Below, piece by piece: positions 35,380-43,844 of a stretch of DNA of 64,000 bases. The translations under genes were made by a program, and so were the position numbers. The notes under the pieces are model-generated. The model was not told the DNA's origin, searched no databases, and saw only the letters and a list, made by a program, of their open reading frames with translations. How positions within the stretch are numbered: the stretch's first letter is position 1; each line of letters starts with the position of its first letter. The stretch comes from CAZNXJ01 sp964577115 (lineage in GTDB: Bacteria > Planctomycetota > Planctomycetia > Pirellulales > Pirellulaceae): the NCBI GenBank assembly GCA_964577115.1, contig CAZNXJ010000011.1:1-64000 (forward strand), read 5' to 3'.

Positions 35380-36237
35380 GTGTCACGTCAGCCGCACATC
35401 TTAATGTGCCCGCCGAAGTACTACGGAATTCATTACGAAATCAATCCCTGGATGCGGCAGTCGCAGCAAGCAAACCGTGAAGAAGCGACTCGCCAATGGA
35501 ACGCACTGCGCACGATTCTCGAGCAATGTGGTGCACGCATCTCGCTGCTCGAACCCCAGCCCGGGCTACCCGATCTGGTGTTCACCGCCAACGCCGCGCT
35601 GATTTACGGCCAGCGAGCGTTTTTGTCTCAGTTCCGGCATGCGGAACGGCAAGGCGAAGAGAAATTCGATGCGGAATGGCTCAGCCGCGCAGGGTTTCAG
35701 GTCGAGCGTTTGCCGGCCGGAATGTATTTCGAGGGCGCAGGTGACGCGCTGTTCTGCGGGGATACCTTGCTCGCCGGCTATCGCATCCGCAGTGACGCCC
35801 ACGCGCATCAGTATATCGCTCGGCAAATCGGCGAACGCGTCATCCCGGTCGAATTAGTCGATCCGTATTACTACCACCTCGATACGTGCTTTTGCCCGGT
35901 AAATGAGGACACAGCGCTGTACTATCCCGGGGCATTCGACGAGTACGGGCTGCGAGCGCTCCGCGAGAGCGTTCCAAATCTGATCGAGGTGTCAGCGGAG
36001 GAAGCGCGGGCCTTCGCTTGCAATGCTGTCGTGGTCGGGCGGTATGTGGTGACGAACGTCGGCTGCCCCGACATGCACGCCGCCCTGCGCGCGTATGGCT
36101 TTGAACCCATCGCGACGCCACTGGGCGAATTCGTCAAAGCGGGCGGCAGTGCCAAGTGCCTCACGCTGCGGCTTGACGGGGAGGATGCCGCAAGCTGGGC
36201 AGCGCAGCGCTCTCAGCCGGCGGCTCGCTCGGTGTAA
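35380..36237 (+). CDS. amidinotransferase-fold arginine dihydrolase/deiminase-like enzyme
   Basis: This 285-residue protein of the guanidino-modifying enzyme superfamily carries MCPPKYYGIHYEINPWM near the start, DLVFTANAALI (substrate-binding Asp and Asn), YYYHLDTCF (catalytic His) and AGGSAKCLTL (catalytic Cys near the C-terminus). It matches the N-terminal domain of cyanobacterial ArgZ/AgrE, which hydrolyses arginine to ornithine, ammonia and CO2, and is the same length. Dimethylargininase or plain arginine deiminase is possible. It lies 119 bases after the LOR/SDH gene, so the two could be one operon that breaks down arginine to proline. Confidence 0.8.
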   Translation: MSRQPHILMCPPKYYGIHYEINPWMRQSQQANREEATRQWNALRTILEQCGARISLLEPQPGLPDLVFTANAALIYGQRAFLSQFRHAERQGEEKFDAEWLSRAGFQVERLPAGMYFEGAGDALFCGDTLLAGYRIRSDAHAHQYIARQIGERVIPVELVDPYYYHLDTCFCPVNEDTALYYPGAFDEYGLRALRESVPNLIEVSAEEARAFACNAVVVGRYVVTNVGCPDMHAALRAYGFEPIATPLGEFVKAGGSAKCLTLRLDGEDAASWAAQRSQPAARSV

Positions 36238-36258
36238 CCACCATAAGAGAAAACAGGA

Positions 36259-37476
36259 TTACTGGCGATCGATGAGGAACGTGCCGTTGCTCGCGACGTC
36301 GAACAACGGATCGAAGTACGTCGGCCGAGTGAACCCGCCGCTCGGCCGCCACACCAGGCTGATACCGACGTTCCAGGCTTCCTCTTCAAATCCCTTCTGA
36401 CCGCCGCCCTCTTGCGGGATCAGGTAGGTGAACGCGCCACGTAGTCCCCAGCTCTCGTGGAACGGGATCATGAACTCGCTGCCCAGCAGCCCGTCACTTT
36501 CCCCCGTAAAGCCTGCAAACACCCGCCACGTCGTGCCGCTGCACTCGTCACGGTGTCGGTAAAAGAAGGCGTAAAGGTCCGTCGATTCATACGTTTCGAC
36601 AAGCGTCGTCGCCGTCGTGCCGTCGCGCACAACCGGCGAGACCGTTTGCTGCTGGTCGTTTGCCGCGAACCAAAACCCCAGTTCGTGCGCGCAGGGAAAC
36701 ACCCAGCTTAACTCGCCACGTAGCTGCACCCAATCCGCATCGAAGTACCAGCCTTCGTGGAAATAATCGACGACTACGCCGCCTTGGAGTCCCCAGTCCA
36801 CGCGCCGAAATAATCCGCCCGTGACGAAGATCTGGTGCCGTTCGTCGACCGTAAACTCTGCCTCATTGAAATTGCTCTGCGTCGCGCGCATGCCGATCTG
36901 CCCGGCGATGGCGTCACCGAACAAGGCATGGAGGGGCGTGCCCCAGTTGACGCCCTGGTGAAAACCGAAGCTTCCTGTGGAACCGCGATTCACCGGGCCG
37001 GTGAAACCTTGCACACCGGCGAACGCCTCGCAGCCATCCCAGCACAACGACCCGCACCCGAGCGGGTCGCAGCACTCGAGCCCGCAGCCGACGTGGCCGC
37101 ATGGACCCGCCTCCTCATGCAGCATGGAGGGCAGGCCCTCATAGTACTCGTGGTGCTCCGGTCCACCCATCGGCGACGTCCGCAAATCCATGGGCTCGGC
37201 AAACCCACCCATCGAATCCAGCGACTCTTGCGGCTCCAACGGAGCAGGCATCGGCCCGCTCTGTAGCGCCGTGCTGACGCGTAGGTGTTTGGGTACATAG
37301 CCTCGAGCGGCGGCGGGACGCGCGGAAGGAGTGTGGCCGGCCGGTGCGAACACACTTTCTTGGAAGACGCTTTGGCGCGACGCCATTTGTGCCGACGCGC
37401 TACCGATCGCAACCATCATCCCGGCAGCGAAGAGCCCAAGTTGAATCGTTCGTTGGAAGCGGGGCAGGCGAAACAT
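36259..37476 (-). CDS. exported planctomycete beta-barrel-like outer-membrane protein
   Basis: This 405-residue exported protein has a signal peptide (IQLGLFAAGMMVAIGSASAQ), a Pro-rich linker, a Cys cluster (CGHVGCGLECCDPLGCGSLC) and then a beta-barrel-like part with alternating aromatics (GWYFDADWVQLRGELSWVF, WGLRGAFTYLIPQEGG). The end, RPTYFDPLFDVASNGTFLIDRQ, is reminiscent of planctomycete outer-membrane families (possibly DUF6666, from memory and unverified). The Cys-rich segment recalls another exported gene at 41800-42462. It converges on the arginine genes with a 21-base gap. Confidence 0.75.
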   Translation of the reverse strand: MFRLPRFQRTIQLGLFAAGMMVAIGSASAQMASRQSVFQESVFAPAGHTPSARPAAARGYVPKHLRVSTALQSGPMPAPLEPQESLDSMGGFAEPMDLRTSPMGGPEHHEYYEGLPSMLHEEAGPCGHVGCGLECCDPLGCGSLCWDGCEAFAGVQGFTGPVNRGSTGSFGFHQGVNWGTPLHALFGDAIAGQIGMRATQSNFNEAEFTVDERHQIFVTGGLFRRVDWGLQGGVVVDYFHEGWYFDADWVQLRGELSWVFPCAHELGFWFAANDQQQTVSPVVRDGTTATTLVETYESTDLYAFFYRHRDECSGTTWRVFAGFTGESDGLLGSEFMIPFHESWGLRGAFTYLIPQEGGGQKGFEEEAWNVGISLVWRPSGGFTRPTYFDPLFDVASNGTFLIDRQ

Positions 37477-37773
37477 CAGAGCGATTCCTTGGTAGGCGGA
37501 TGAGCGTCGAGCGACGCGCGACAGCGACGGCGCGTCTTCGAACGCCGATCACGGCTCGCAGCCACTGTATCGGATCCTACCTGACCGGAACTTTCGTTGA
37601 ATTCGATCTGATCCGAAATGTTTTCGAATCTTCGCCAAACTGAGTGCCCTGTATATTTTCACGCCCGGCCCCGCGGCCCGGGCGGGTGGTACGGGATGTG
37701 CAGCGGCGCAACGCACAGTTTGGCGCGTATCGCCTGTGATGCGTCTCCGATCGTGCTACGAGCGGGATGATTC

Positions 37774-38382
37774 ATGAGCGGCAATCCGTATCGAAGTCCG
37801 AGTGCACAGTTGGCTCACCCTGCCCTGCCTCCTCTCGGGAGCCTGGCACAGAGTGCCCGAGCCGCCGAACTGCGGAAAGCCCGTGGCCTGCTCCTATTCG
37901 TTGGGCTCGTGGGAATTCTGATGTACGGGTTTTTCTTTCTGCGAGCGGAACATCAGGTCGAGCGGGCGATTGAACGGCAGGTACAGCAGCTCGAGCGTCG
38001 GGGTTTGGCACTGGATATGAAGAAGGTCGAGCAGCTCAAACGCGAGGCGGTGCGGACGACACGGCGCGTCAATGCGCTGGCCGTCGGAGCGGCAGCGACC
38101 TTCCTGGTGATTGGTTGCTACGTCCCAAAATACCCGGTGCCCGCAACCTGCCTCGGTTTGCTCGGTTACCTCGCCGGACTCGCGTTGCTGGTGATCATCG
38201 ATCAGGCCACGCTGTGGAAGGGCCTGGTGGTCAATATCGTGATCGTCCTGGCGCTCATCCGAGCCGTTCAGGCCGCCATTGCGTACGAGAGCGCCAGAGG
38301 GGCGGAGACTCCGGCCGAGAATCCGCCCGATCGGCGACATGCCGGTGTTTGGGAGGTTTCGGGTGTCTCGGGAATTAGCTGA
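37774..38382 (+). CDS. small planctomycete membrane protein
   Basis: This 202-residue protein begins MSGNPYRSPSAQ, the NPYxSP start common in planctomycete membrane proteins. It has about four hydrophobic helices (LLLFVGLVGILMYGFFF, LAVGAAATFLVIGCYV, LGLLGYLAGLALLVII, LVVNIVIVLALIRAVQAAI) and a charged region between the first two. It overlaps the next gene by 20 bases, suggesting a complex. No function is recognised. Confidence 0.75.
   Translation: MSGNPYRSPSAQLAHPALPPLGSLAQSARAAELRKARGLLLFVGLVGILMYGFFFLRAEHQVERAIERQVQQLERRGLALDMKKVEQLKREAVRTTRRVNALAVGAAATFLVIGCYVPKYPVPATCLGLLGYLAGLALLVIIDQATLWKGLVVNIVIVLALIRAVQAAIAYESARGAETPAENPPDRRHAGVWEVSGVSGIS
38351..38356 (+). promoter_or_regulatory. 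ribosome binding site deciding the second membrane gene start
   Basis: GGGAGG lies six bases before GTG 38363. It lies inside the end of the upstream gene, so translation is likely coupled. Confidence 0.65.
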
Positions 38383-39424
38383 GCCGAACGTGGCGACGGA
38401 TTCCTCGAGTGTATGGCGGGGACCAACGCACGAATTGGAAACGCTCGTGGGGAAGTCCTTCGAGTGCCGAGCTCCGTTTCCGCTGCTGGCGTTCTTTTTT
38501 GCGATGATCGCCAGTGTGATGTTGTTGAGCGCCGCTCTGATTGGGCTCGCGGACCTGGCGCTCGGCGCCCTGTTACCGCTTGGCTGGTTCCTTGCGCTGC
38601 TTATGTTTCGGCCGGCGAGCTGCACGCTGACCATCGGGCAGCTGGGTGTTGAAGTCGATGTGCCGCCGACGCAGATTGCCTACGAGGACATGCAGGTCGT
38701 GCTGTGGGACGGCAAGGCGCGCCTGCCGGAAGACCGGCCGCTTGGTCCTGGCCGATTGGCCATCATTCACCGCGGCGGCGTTCTCGATTTGCCTCGGCTG
38801 AAAACTACATCGGCCAGGATGCATGATCTCTATCAACTACTGTGGTCGTACGTGGAGCGCTCTGGCTCGCGCGATGTCCATCCCAAGCTGCTCCGGTACC
38901 TGATCGAGCAAGAGGCACTTTACGGTGCCGACTCGGTTTACGCATTTGTAGCGCGACGGCACCGAGCGCAGCGAATGCCACTGCGCACGCTTCAAGCGTG
39001 GATGGCGGCGACGAGCATTGTAGGGCTGGTTTGGCTTCTCCTGGGGGCGTTCGTCGGCGCTCATCCGGGCTTCGCCACGGCCGGTTTGATTCTCGCCGGC
39101 ACCGGACTGCTCGGCTGGCTCACCAGCTTCGCCGTCAGCCGCCCTTCTCTTCTCTATGGTCAAGATATCAGCGACGCGAGCATGGTGGTCAGTCCAGGAG
39201 GCATGGCGCTCGTGCAGGGCAGTCTCGAAGGTTCAATGCCGTGGCACGAATTACAGTCCATGCACGGCCCCGACCTTTTGCATGCGCTTTTTGCCGTGCC
39301 CCTTGTGCGGCTCACTGTCCGCGGCGCGTCGATTCCCATCGCCGATATCTATGACCGGCCACTCGTGATCATAGCCCGCACAATCTACGGCTACTGGCGG
39401 CGCAAGCGATTGAACCAGGGTTGA
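38363..39424 (+). CDS. membrane protein of unknown function
   Basis: This 353-residue protein has two hydrophobic segments near residues 30-75 (LAFFFAMIASVMLLSAALIG, LLPLGWFLALLMF) and two near 235-280 (TSIVGLVWLLLGAFVG, TAGLILAGTGLLGWLTSF). Beta-rich soluble regions between them contain ILPLGPGRLAII-like sequences. The two soluble parts may be related (each with a strand of the type ...VSPGGMALVQG). Translation starts from GTG 38363 within the previous gene, so both products are probably made together. No catalytic motif is visible. Confidence 0.7.
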   Translation: MSRELAEPNVATDSSSVWRGPTHELETLVGKSFECRAPFPLLAFFFAMIASVMLLSAALIGLADLALGALLPLGWFLALLMFRPASCTLTIGQLGVEVDVPPTQIAYEDMQVVLWDGKARLPEDRPLGPGRLAIIHRGGVLDLPRLKTTSARMHDLYQLLWSYVERSGSRDVHPKLLRYLIEQEALYGADSVYAFVARRHRAQRMPLRTLQAWMAATSIVGLVWLLLGAFVGAHPGFATAGLILAGTGLLGWLTSFAVSRPSLLYGQDISDASMVVSPGGMALVQGSLEGSMPWHELQSMHGPDLLHALFAVPLVRLTVRGASIPIADIYDRPLVIIARTIYGYWRRKRLNQG

Positions 39425-39474
39425 CTCCCTGGACAACACGGTCTTTTACTGCGGCTGTTCGAGCGGTCCGAATC

Positions 39475-40062
39475 TTATTCTTTCAGCACCTTGTCGATGC
39501 ACAGCACAGCACCGAGGATCAGGTCCCGTAGCGGGTGATCGGGCGGCACGCGGTCGGAGATTTCCAGGACATAGTTGTCGGCGGAGGTAAAAAGTTCCTT
39601 CCCAATGCCCGACCATTTCTTGCTGACCCGAGCCAGCTCGTCCTGCCCGGCCATAAAACGAAACTCCCAACTGGTCCATTTGCCTTTGAGTTGGCAGAGC
39701 GGCTTTTCGTCTTCGTCGGTGACCGTGAATGCGCCGCCGATCGAGAAAAGCTTTTGCTTAAAGCCGCCGACACGGTCGCCATCTTCGTCCAGTACCGTGA
39801 CTTTTGACAGCAGCAAGGGAATACCACGGCGGACCGTTATCACCGGTTCGCCGCTTGGGGTTCGCACTTCAATATTGAATGGCGTCATACGCCGATAGTC
39901 AGTGAAGCGCAGTGCTTTTGTAATCAACCCGAGCTTCTCCTCGCGGCATACAAGAACCATCTCGCCGGTCGCCGGATCGAAGATATCGTAGTTGCTCGCC
40001 GCCTTGAAAAGACCAACGTGCTCCTTCACCAAGAAGAGATTGCGATTGAGAACGTGGTGCAT
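39475..40062 (-). CDS. LURP-one/scramblase-like protein
   Basis: This 195-residue protein has a tubby-like C-terminal/LURP1-type beta-barrel: YDIFDPATGEMVLVCREE near the start, then PFNIEVRTPSGEPVITVRRG, and FMAGQDELARVSKKWSG towards the end. Such proteins are found in plants and bacteria and resemble phospholipid scramblases; their activity in bacteria is unknown. ATG 40062 is chosen because the 31 residues upstream are low in character. It is transcribed leftwards and converges on the 38-39 kb membrane genes. Confidence 0.72.
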   Translation of the reverse strand: MHHVLNRNLFLVKEHVGLFKAASNYDIFDPATGEMVLVCREEKLGLITKALRFTDYRRMTPFNIEVRTPSGEPVITVRRGIPLLLSKVTVLDEDGDRVGGFKQKLFSIGGAFTVTDEDEKPLCQLKGKWTSWEFRFMAGQDELARVSKKWSGIGKELFTSADNYVLEISDRVPPDHPLRDLILGAVLCIDKVLKE

Positions 40063-40267
40063 GGACTTGCCAAGAATGGGAGTGGAGAAAAGCGCCAAAG
40101 GAGCTGCGGGAGTAGTGTAGCGTGGCGGCCGTCCTGATTCCAACATCCACGGCAAGAGGCAAGGGTACGGGGATCGGGGGGCAGGGAGCAGTCATTGTAA
40201 AATCTCGCTGCGGGACACGAGAAAAGCACGGAGCCCTGCGCCCGAAACCTTCTACCCCTGAACCCAC

Positions 40268-40843
40268 CTAGCTGTGCATCCTTGGTAGCTCTTCGCCCTC
40301 TTCGATAATGGCGGCTTCGGCTTCGGCGAGTTCGGCGAGCCGCCGGTGAACTTCGCGTTCGGGTGCGAAGTGCTTGGCTAGTCGGACGTAGGTCGAGTGA
40401 TGACGCGCTTCGGACTCAAAGAGACTATCGTAGAATTCGGCCAGCTCGCGGTCCTCGACGTGCTTTCGCAATAGATCGAAACGCTCGCACGACCGCGCTT
40501 CGATCAGTCCCGCGACCAGAAGCCGATCGACGGCTCGTCCCGGTTCCATCTCGCGGACCAGGTCATTCATCTTCCGCCCATACTGGCTCGGCTTCAGCCG
40601 CCGGAACCGAATACCGCGCCGCTGAAGCAGCTCGCGCACCAGGTGAAAGTGTTCTAACTCCTCCTCGATGATCTCGGTCATCGCCCGGCAGAGCTCGTCG
40701 TTGTCCACGTACGCGAACAACAGGTTCATCGCCGTCCCCGCCGCTTTCTTCTCGCAGTGCGCATGATCGATCAGGATCTCGTCGAGATGATTGTTGACCT
40801 GGTCGAGCCAACGAGCGGGAGAGGCACTCTTGAGGTTCAGCAT
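40268..40843 (-). CDS. miaE: tRNA-(ms2io6A37) hydroxylase MiaE
   Basis: This 191-residue ferritin-like diiron protein has iron ligands in the pattern HAHCEKKAAGTAMNLL, EEELEHFHLVRELL, LIEARSCERFDLL and SEARHHSTYVRL, typical of MiaE. This oxygen-dependent enzyme hydroxylates the isopentenyl side chain at tRNA position 37 next to the anticodon. Length agrees with known MiaE proteins. It has no partner gene here. A ferritin-like protein of a different role is possible but the motif order fits MiaE. Confidence 0.87.
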   Translation of the reverse strand: MLNLKSASPARWLDQVNNHLDEILIDHAHCEKKAAGTAMNLLFAYVDNDELCRAMTEIIEEELEHFHLVRELLQRRGIRFRRLKPSQYGRKMNDLVREMEPGRAVDRLLVAGLIEARSCERFDLLRKHVEDRELAEFYDSLFESEARHHSTYVRLAKHFAPEREVHRRLAELAEAEAAIIEEGEELPRMHS

Positions 40844-40891
40844 GGATCAGTTCTCGCGTCGTCTCCGTATGCGTTGTGTCGCTGCGCGCCT

Positions 40892-41590
40892 TCAGTCGCC
40901 GCGCTTGGTGCGCAGCGTTGCCGGGTCCACGCGCCGGCCATGGAGCGTCACATTGTCCCACGCCGTGGTGTCGTCGAAGGACCCGAGGCCGATCTGCCCC
41001 CACAGGAAGTGTTTGTCTTCGGCCGTCATAACCGGGTTCTCCATGTCATCGAAGTATACGGCGATCGTGCCATCCTCGGTCCGCCGCACGATGCGCACGT
41101 CGTGCCATTGGTCGTCCCACGGAGTTCCCGCGGTTGTTTTCGTCGAGATCTTCACGCGAGGCGCGTCGTTCACGATGAAGATCTGGTTGGCATGGTCGTC
41201 CATCTGTTTGCCGAGGTGGACGTAGTAAAAGTGAGCTGGATCCTGGTAGCCGAACACGATGCACGCGTCGCGGTGACCGTAATCCGGATGGGTGCTCTTT
41301 ACGCGGAGCCGCAAGTCGAAGTCACTGACGTAAACGTCCTTGAGCAGTGCGATGAGCAGCGGGCTGCGGTGCGGCGGACGGTAGTTCGTCTGCTTCTTAA
41401 ACTGGCTATAGACCTGCGAGCCGTCCATGGATTCCAGCCGCCAGACCTCGGCGTCAAACGGCTGCCAGCGCTCTGCCCCCTGCTCGAAATCCTCGTCCAC
41501 CACCTGCGGCAGTTCCGGTTCGGCGGCGGTCAGCGTGCCGAGCAGGGTAACCACAATTCCGGTTGCGGCGAGAATCGAGCAACGATGCAT
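40892..41590 (-). CDS. exported jelly-roll (LamG/DUF1080-like) protein
   Basis: This 232-residue protein has a signal peptide (ILAATGIVVTLLGTLTAAE). A beta-sandwich fold with strands such as DFDLRLRVKSTHPDYGHRDA and CIVFGYQDPAHFYYVHLG follows, then IGLGSFDDTTAWDNVTLHGR. The layout resembles concanavalin A-like sugar-binding and DUF1080 (3-keto-disaccharide hydrolase) domains common in planctomycetes. A carbohydrate-binding or hydrolase role is plausible but no active site is evident. It lies 48 bases upstream of miaE in the same direction. Confidence 0.72.
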   Translation of the reverse strand: MHRCSILAATGIVVTLLGTLTAAEPELPQVVDEDFEQGAERWQPFDAEVWRLESMDGSQVYSQFKKQTNYRPPHRSPLLIALLKDVYVSDFDLRLRVKSTHPDYGHRDACIVFGYQDPAHFYYVHLGKQMDDHANQIFIVNDAPRVKISTKTTAGTPWDDQWHDVRIVRRTEDGTIAVYFDDMENPVMTAEDKHFLWGQIGLGSFDDTTAWDNVTLHGRRVDPATLRTKRGD

Positions 41591-41799
41591 GGCGAGCTCC
41601 AGTGTTAATTTAAGGGGTCTAGTAAAAGATTTCCGCCCATGACGAAAGGTCTGGCCAATGGGATCGTAACGGATCGATAAAGTCTAGCAACACGTCGGGA
41701 GTTCCACGAACGCAAGGTAAGTGACACCGGCACTCGACCGAGCTCATCTGATCAACCGGCGCGGCGAGTTGTCTTACGATCCAGGGAGGGTATAGGCTC

Positions 41800-42462
41800 A
41801 TGACGTATTCACGCATCACGTTCTGTCTGGTGGCTGCGTTGATGTTCGCACCGCTGTCCACCGCCTTTGGCGAAGCGCCCTACCGGCATGCTCGCCAGGT
41901 CAGCTACGGCGATGGCTGCAGTTCTTGCGGTGTCGGTGTACCATGCGCAGCGCCGTGCGGCGATTGCTGCGACCCGTGCACGCCGTGCTGCGTGCCGATC
42001 ATCCCCGCGGTGCTGAACCGCATCGACTGCGCTCTGCAGCGCATCTTCAGCCTCCGCTGCTACGATCCGTGCGCGTGCGGGCTGAACTGCTACGAGTGCG
42101 CGGGGTGCTCGGGCGGATTTGACGGCGGTTGCTCGAGCTGCGGCGGTGGCGACTACGCGCCCGAAATGATTGGCGGTCAGCTCAGCCCCCTGCCCCGCGC
42201 CGCTCGTGCCCCGCAGACCTCGCCCCGCACGAGCGTCACGCGTGGCGTTTCCACGCCCCAGCGTGCGGCGGCAGCACCGAAGAAGCAACAGCGCGCCACG
42301 GGCACGCCGACTCCGGCTCGCGTGAAGACCGCTGCCAACACGCAGACAAAGCCGATCGCGTCGAGCGTCGACGAGGAAGTCGGCACCCAGGTTCGTCGCA
42401 CCAGCTATACGAACACGACAACGACCACGAAGCGGCAGCCGGCCAACCCCCTGCGCCGCTAA
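41800..42462 (+). CDS. exported cysteine-rich protein
   Basis: This 220-residue protein has a signal peptide (ITFCLVAALMFAPLSTAFG). A compact Cys-rich region follows, about 26 Cys in 100 residues, with runs such as CSSCGVGVPCAAPCGDCC and CACGLNCYECAGC. A disordered Ala/Thr/Pro/Gln-rich tail ends RRTSYTNTTTTTKRQPANPL. The paired Cys could form disulfides or bind metal. No family is recognised. A good terminator follows at 42502. AGGGAGG lies about 11 bases before ATG 41800. Confidence 0.75.
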   Translation: MTYSRITFCLVAALMFAPLSTAFGEAPYRHARQVSYGDGCSSCGVGVPCAAPCGDCCDPCTPCCVPIIPAVLNRIDCALQRIFSLRCYDPCACGLNCYECAGCSGGFDGGCSSCGGGDYAPEMIGGQLSPLPRAARAPQTSPRTSVTRGVSTPQRAAAAPKKQQRATGTPTPARVKTAANTQTKPIASSVDEEVGTQVRRTSYTNTTTTTKRQPANPLRR

Positions 42463-42501
42463 GGATTCTCGTTCCGCCAAGACGACGCAGTCTCCATTCA
42501 T

Positions 42502-42530
42502 GAAGCCCTGCCACTGGCTGGTAGGGCTTC
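42502..42530 (+). terminator. rho-independent-like terminator after the Cys-rich gene
   Basis: GAAGCCCTGCCA pairs with TGGTAGGGCTTC over 12 bases (one G-T pair) around a CTGGC loop, followed by a T-containing tail (CTGCGTTTCTTG). It lies 40 bases after the stop at 42462. It is also in the right place for the convergent metB-like gene, on the other strand. Confidence 0.7.
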
Positions 42531-42598
42531 CTGCGTTTCTTGAATTTCCGGGCACTTTGTCCAAAGCCGGGCCCTTCGCCGGTCCGCTCGCGGAACCG

Positions 42599-43741
42599 TC
42601 ACGATTCCAGCGCCTGCCGAAGATCCTGCTCCAGGTCGTCGTAATCCTCAAGACCCACTGAGAGCCGAATCAGTCCGTCGGTGATGCCGAACGCGGCGCG
42701 TGCCGCGGCGTCGTAGCTGGCGTGCGACATCGACGCGGGGTGTTCAATGAGCGATTCGACGGCGCCGAGGCTGACGGCCAACTGAAACAGCTTGGTGCTC
42801 GCCGCCACGCGCTTCGTCCGTTCGAAATCTCCTTCTACCTCGAAGCTGAGCATCGCCCCGAATCCGCCGTCCATCTGCCGAGCGGCCAGGTCGTGTCCCG
42901 GATGCTCGGGCAACCCGGGATAGAGGACTCGCCGTACCGCCGGGTGACTTGCCAGCATTTCCGCCAGTCGCTGCGCCGTGCGACACTGTTCGCGCACGCG
43001 CAGTTCGAGCGTCTTGATGCCGCGCGCGATGAGGAACGTCTCGAGAGCGCCCATGACGGCGCCGGTGGCATTTTGGATGAAATACAACCGATCGTGGAGT
43101 TCGCGCGTCGCCGACACCAGGACACCGCCGAGCGCATCGCTATGGCCGCCGAGATATTTCGTCGCGGAATGCATGACGAGATCCGCGCCGAGCTCGATGG
43201 GCCGCGTGAGGACCGGCGTCGCGAAGGTGTTGTCGACGGCCAGCAGAGCGCCAGCCCGGTGAGCGACCTCGGCGACGGCCGCGATGTCCGAAATCGACAT
43301 CAGGGGATTGCCCGGCGATTCCATCCAGACCAGCTTCGTGTTGGGGCGGATAGATTGTGCGAGCTGGTCGATGTCGGTCGTCGGGCAGAGCGTTACTTCG
43401 ATGTTGGCCCGGTTCAGAATCTTGTGGAGCAGGCGGTACGTGCCGCCGTAGATGTCGCTCCCGGCCACCACATGCTCACCAGCCGATAGGAGCATTGTGG
43501 CCGTATGTGTCGCGGCCATACCGCTCGAAAACGCCAGTGCTCCGGCGCCGCCTTCCAGTGACGCCAGCGTGCGCTCGAGATTCGCGCGGCTTGGACTCCC
43601 GGAGCGCGAATAGTCGAACTCGCCCCACTCGCCAGGCGCCGCCTGGACGAACGTGGATGCGACCGAAATCGGAGGCACGACGGCGCCAGTCGCGGGATCC
43701 CGTTCGTTGCCGATGTGAATTGCGCGCGTACGAAACTTCAT
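42599..43741 (-). CDS. trans-sulfuration PLP enzyme (cystathionine synthase/lyase family)
   Basis: This 380-residue Cys/Met-metabolism PLP enzyme has the Lys that binds PLP in SATKYLGGHSDALGG. YDYSRSGSPSRANLERTLASLEGG and AFSSGMAATHTATM are the phosphate-binding region, and VWMESPGNPLMSISDIAAV the conserved binding part. It could be cystathionine gamma-synthase, gamma-lyase or O-acetylhomoserine-type; sequence reading does not decide. It is transcribed leftwards, downstream of a second paralogue at 43845-45083. Confidence 0.85.
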   Translation of the reverse strand: MKFRTRAIHIGNERDPATGAVVPPISVASTFVQAAPGEWGEFDYSRSGSPSRANLERTLASLEGGAGALAFSSGMAATHTATMLLSAGEHVVAGSDIYGGTYRLLHKILNRANIEVTLCPTTDIDQLAQSIRPNTKLVWMESPGNPLMSISDIAAVAEVAHRAGALLAVDNTFATPVLTRPIELGADLVMHSATKYLGGHSDALGGVLVSATRELHDRLYFIQNATGAVMGALETFLIARGIKTLELRVREQCRTAQRLAEMLASHPAVRRVLYPGLPEHPGHDLAARQMDGGFGAMLSFEVEGDFERTKRVAASTKLFQLAVSLGAVESLIEHPASMSHASYDAAARAAFGITDGLIRLSVGLEDYDDLEQDLRQALES

Positions 43742-43844
43742 CGCTTAGGCTGCTTGCTACGAGCTAGTGGATACGAGTCGCGAATGGCCACAGAGAACGG
43801 TGCCGGCGGCACGCTCTGCTGAGCGTGAGTGTGTGGCCCACGTG

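Noticed and set aside
43810..43827. Hairpin CACGCTC-TGCT-GAGCGTG between the two trans-sulfuration genes
   Set aside because: There is no T-tract on the transcribed strand, and the stem is only seven bases, so a terminator claim is not supported.
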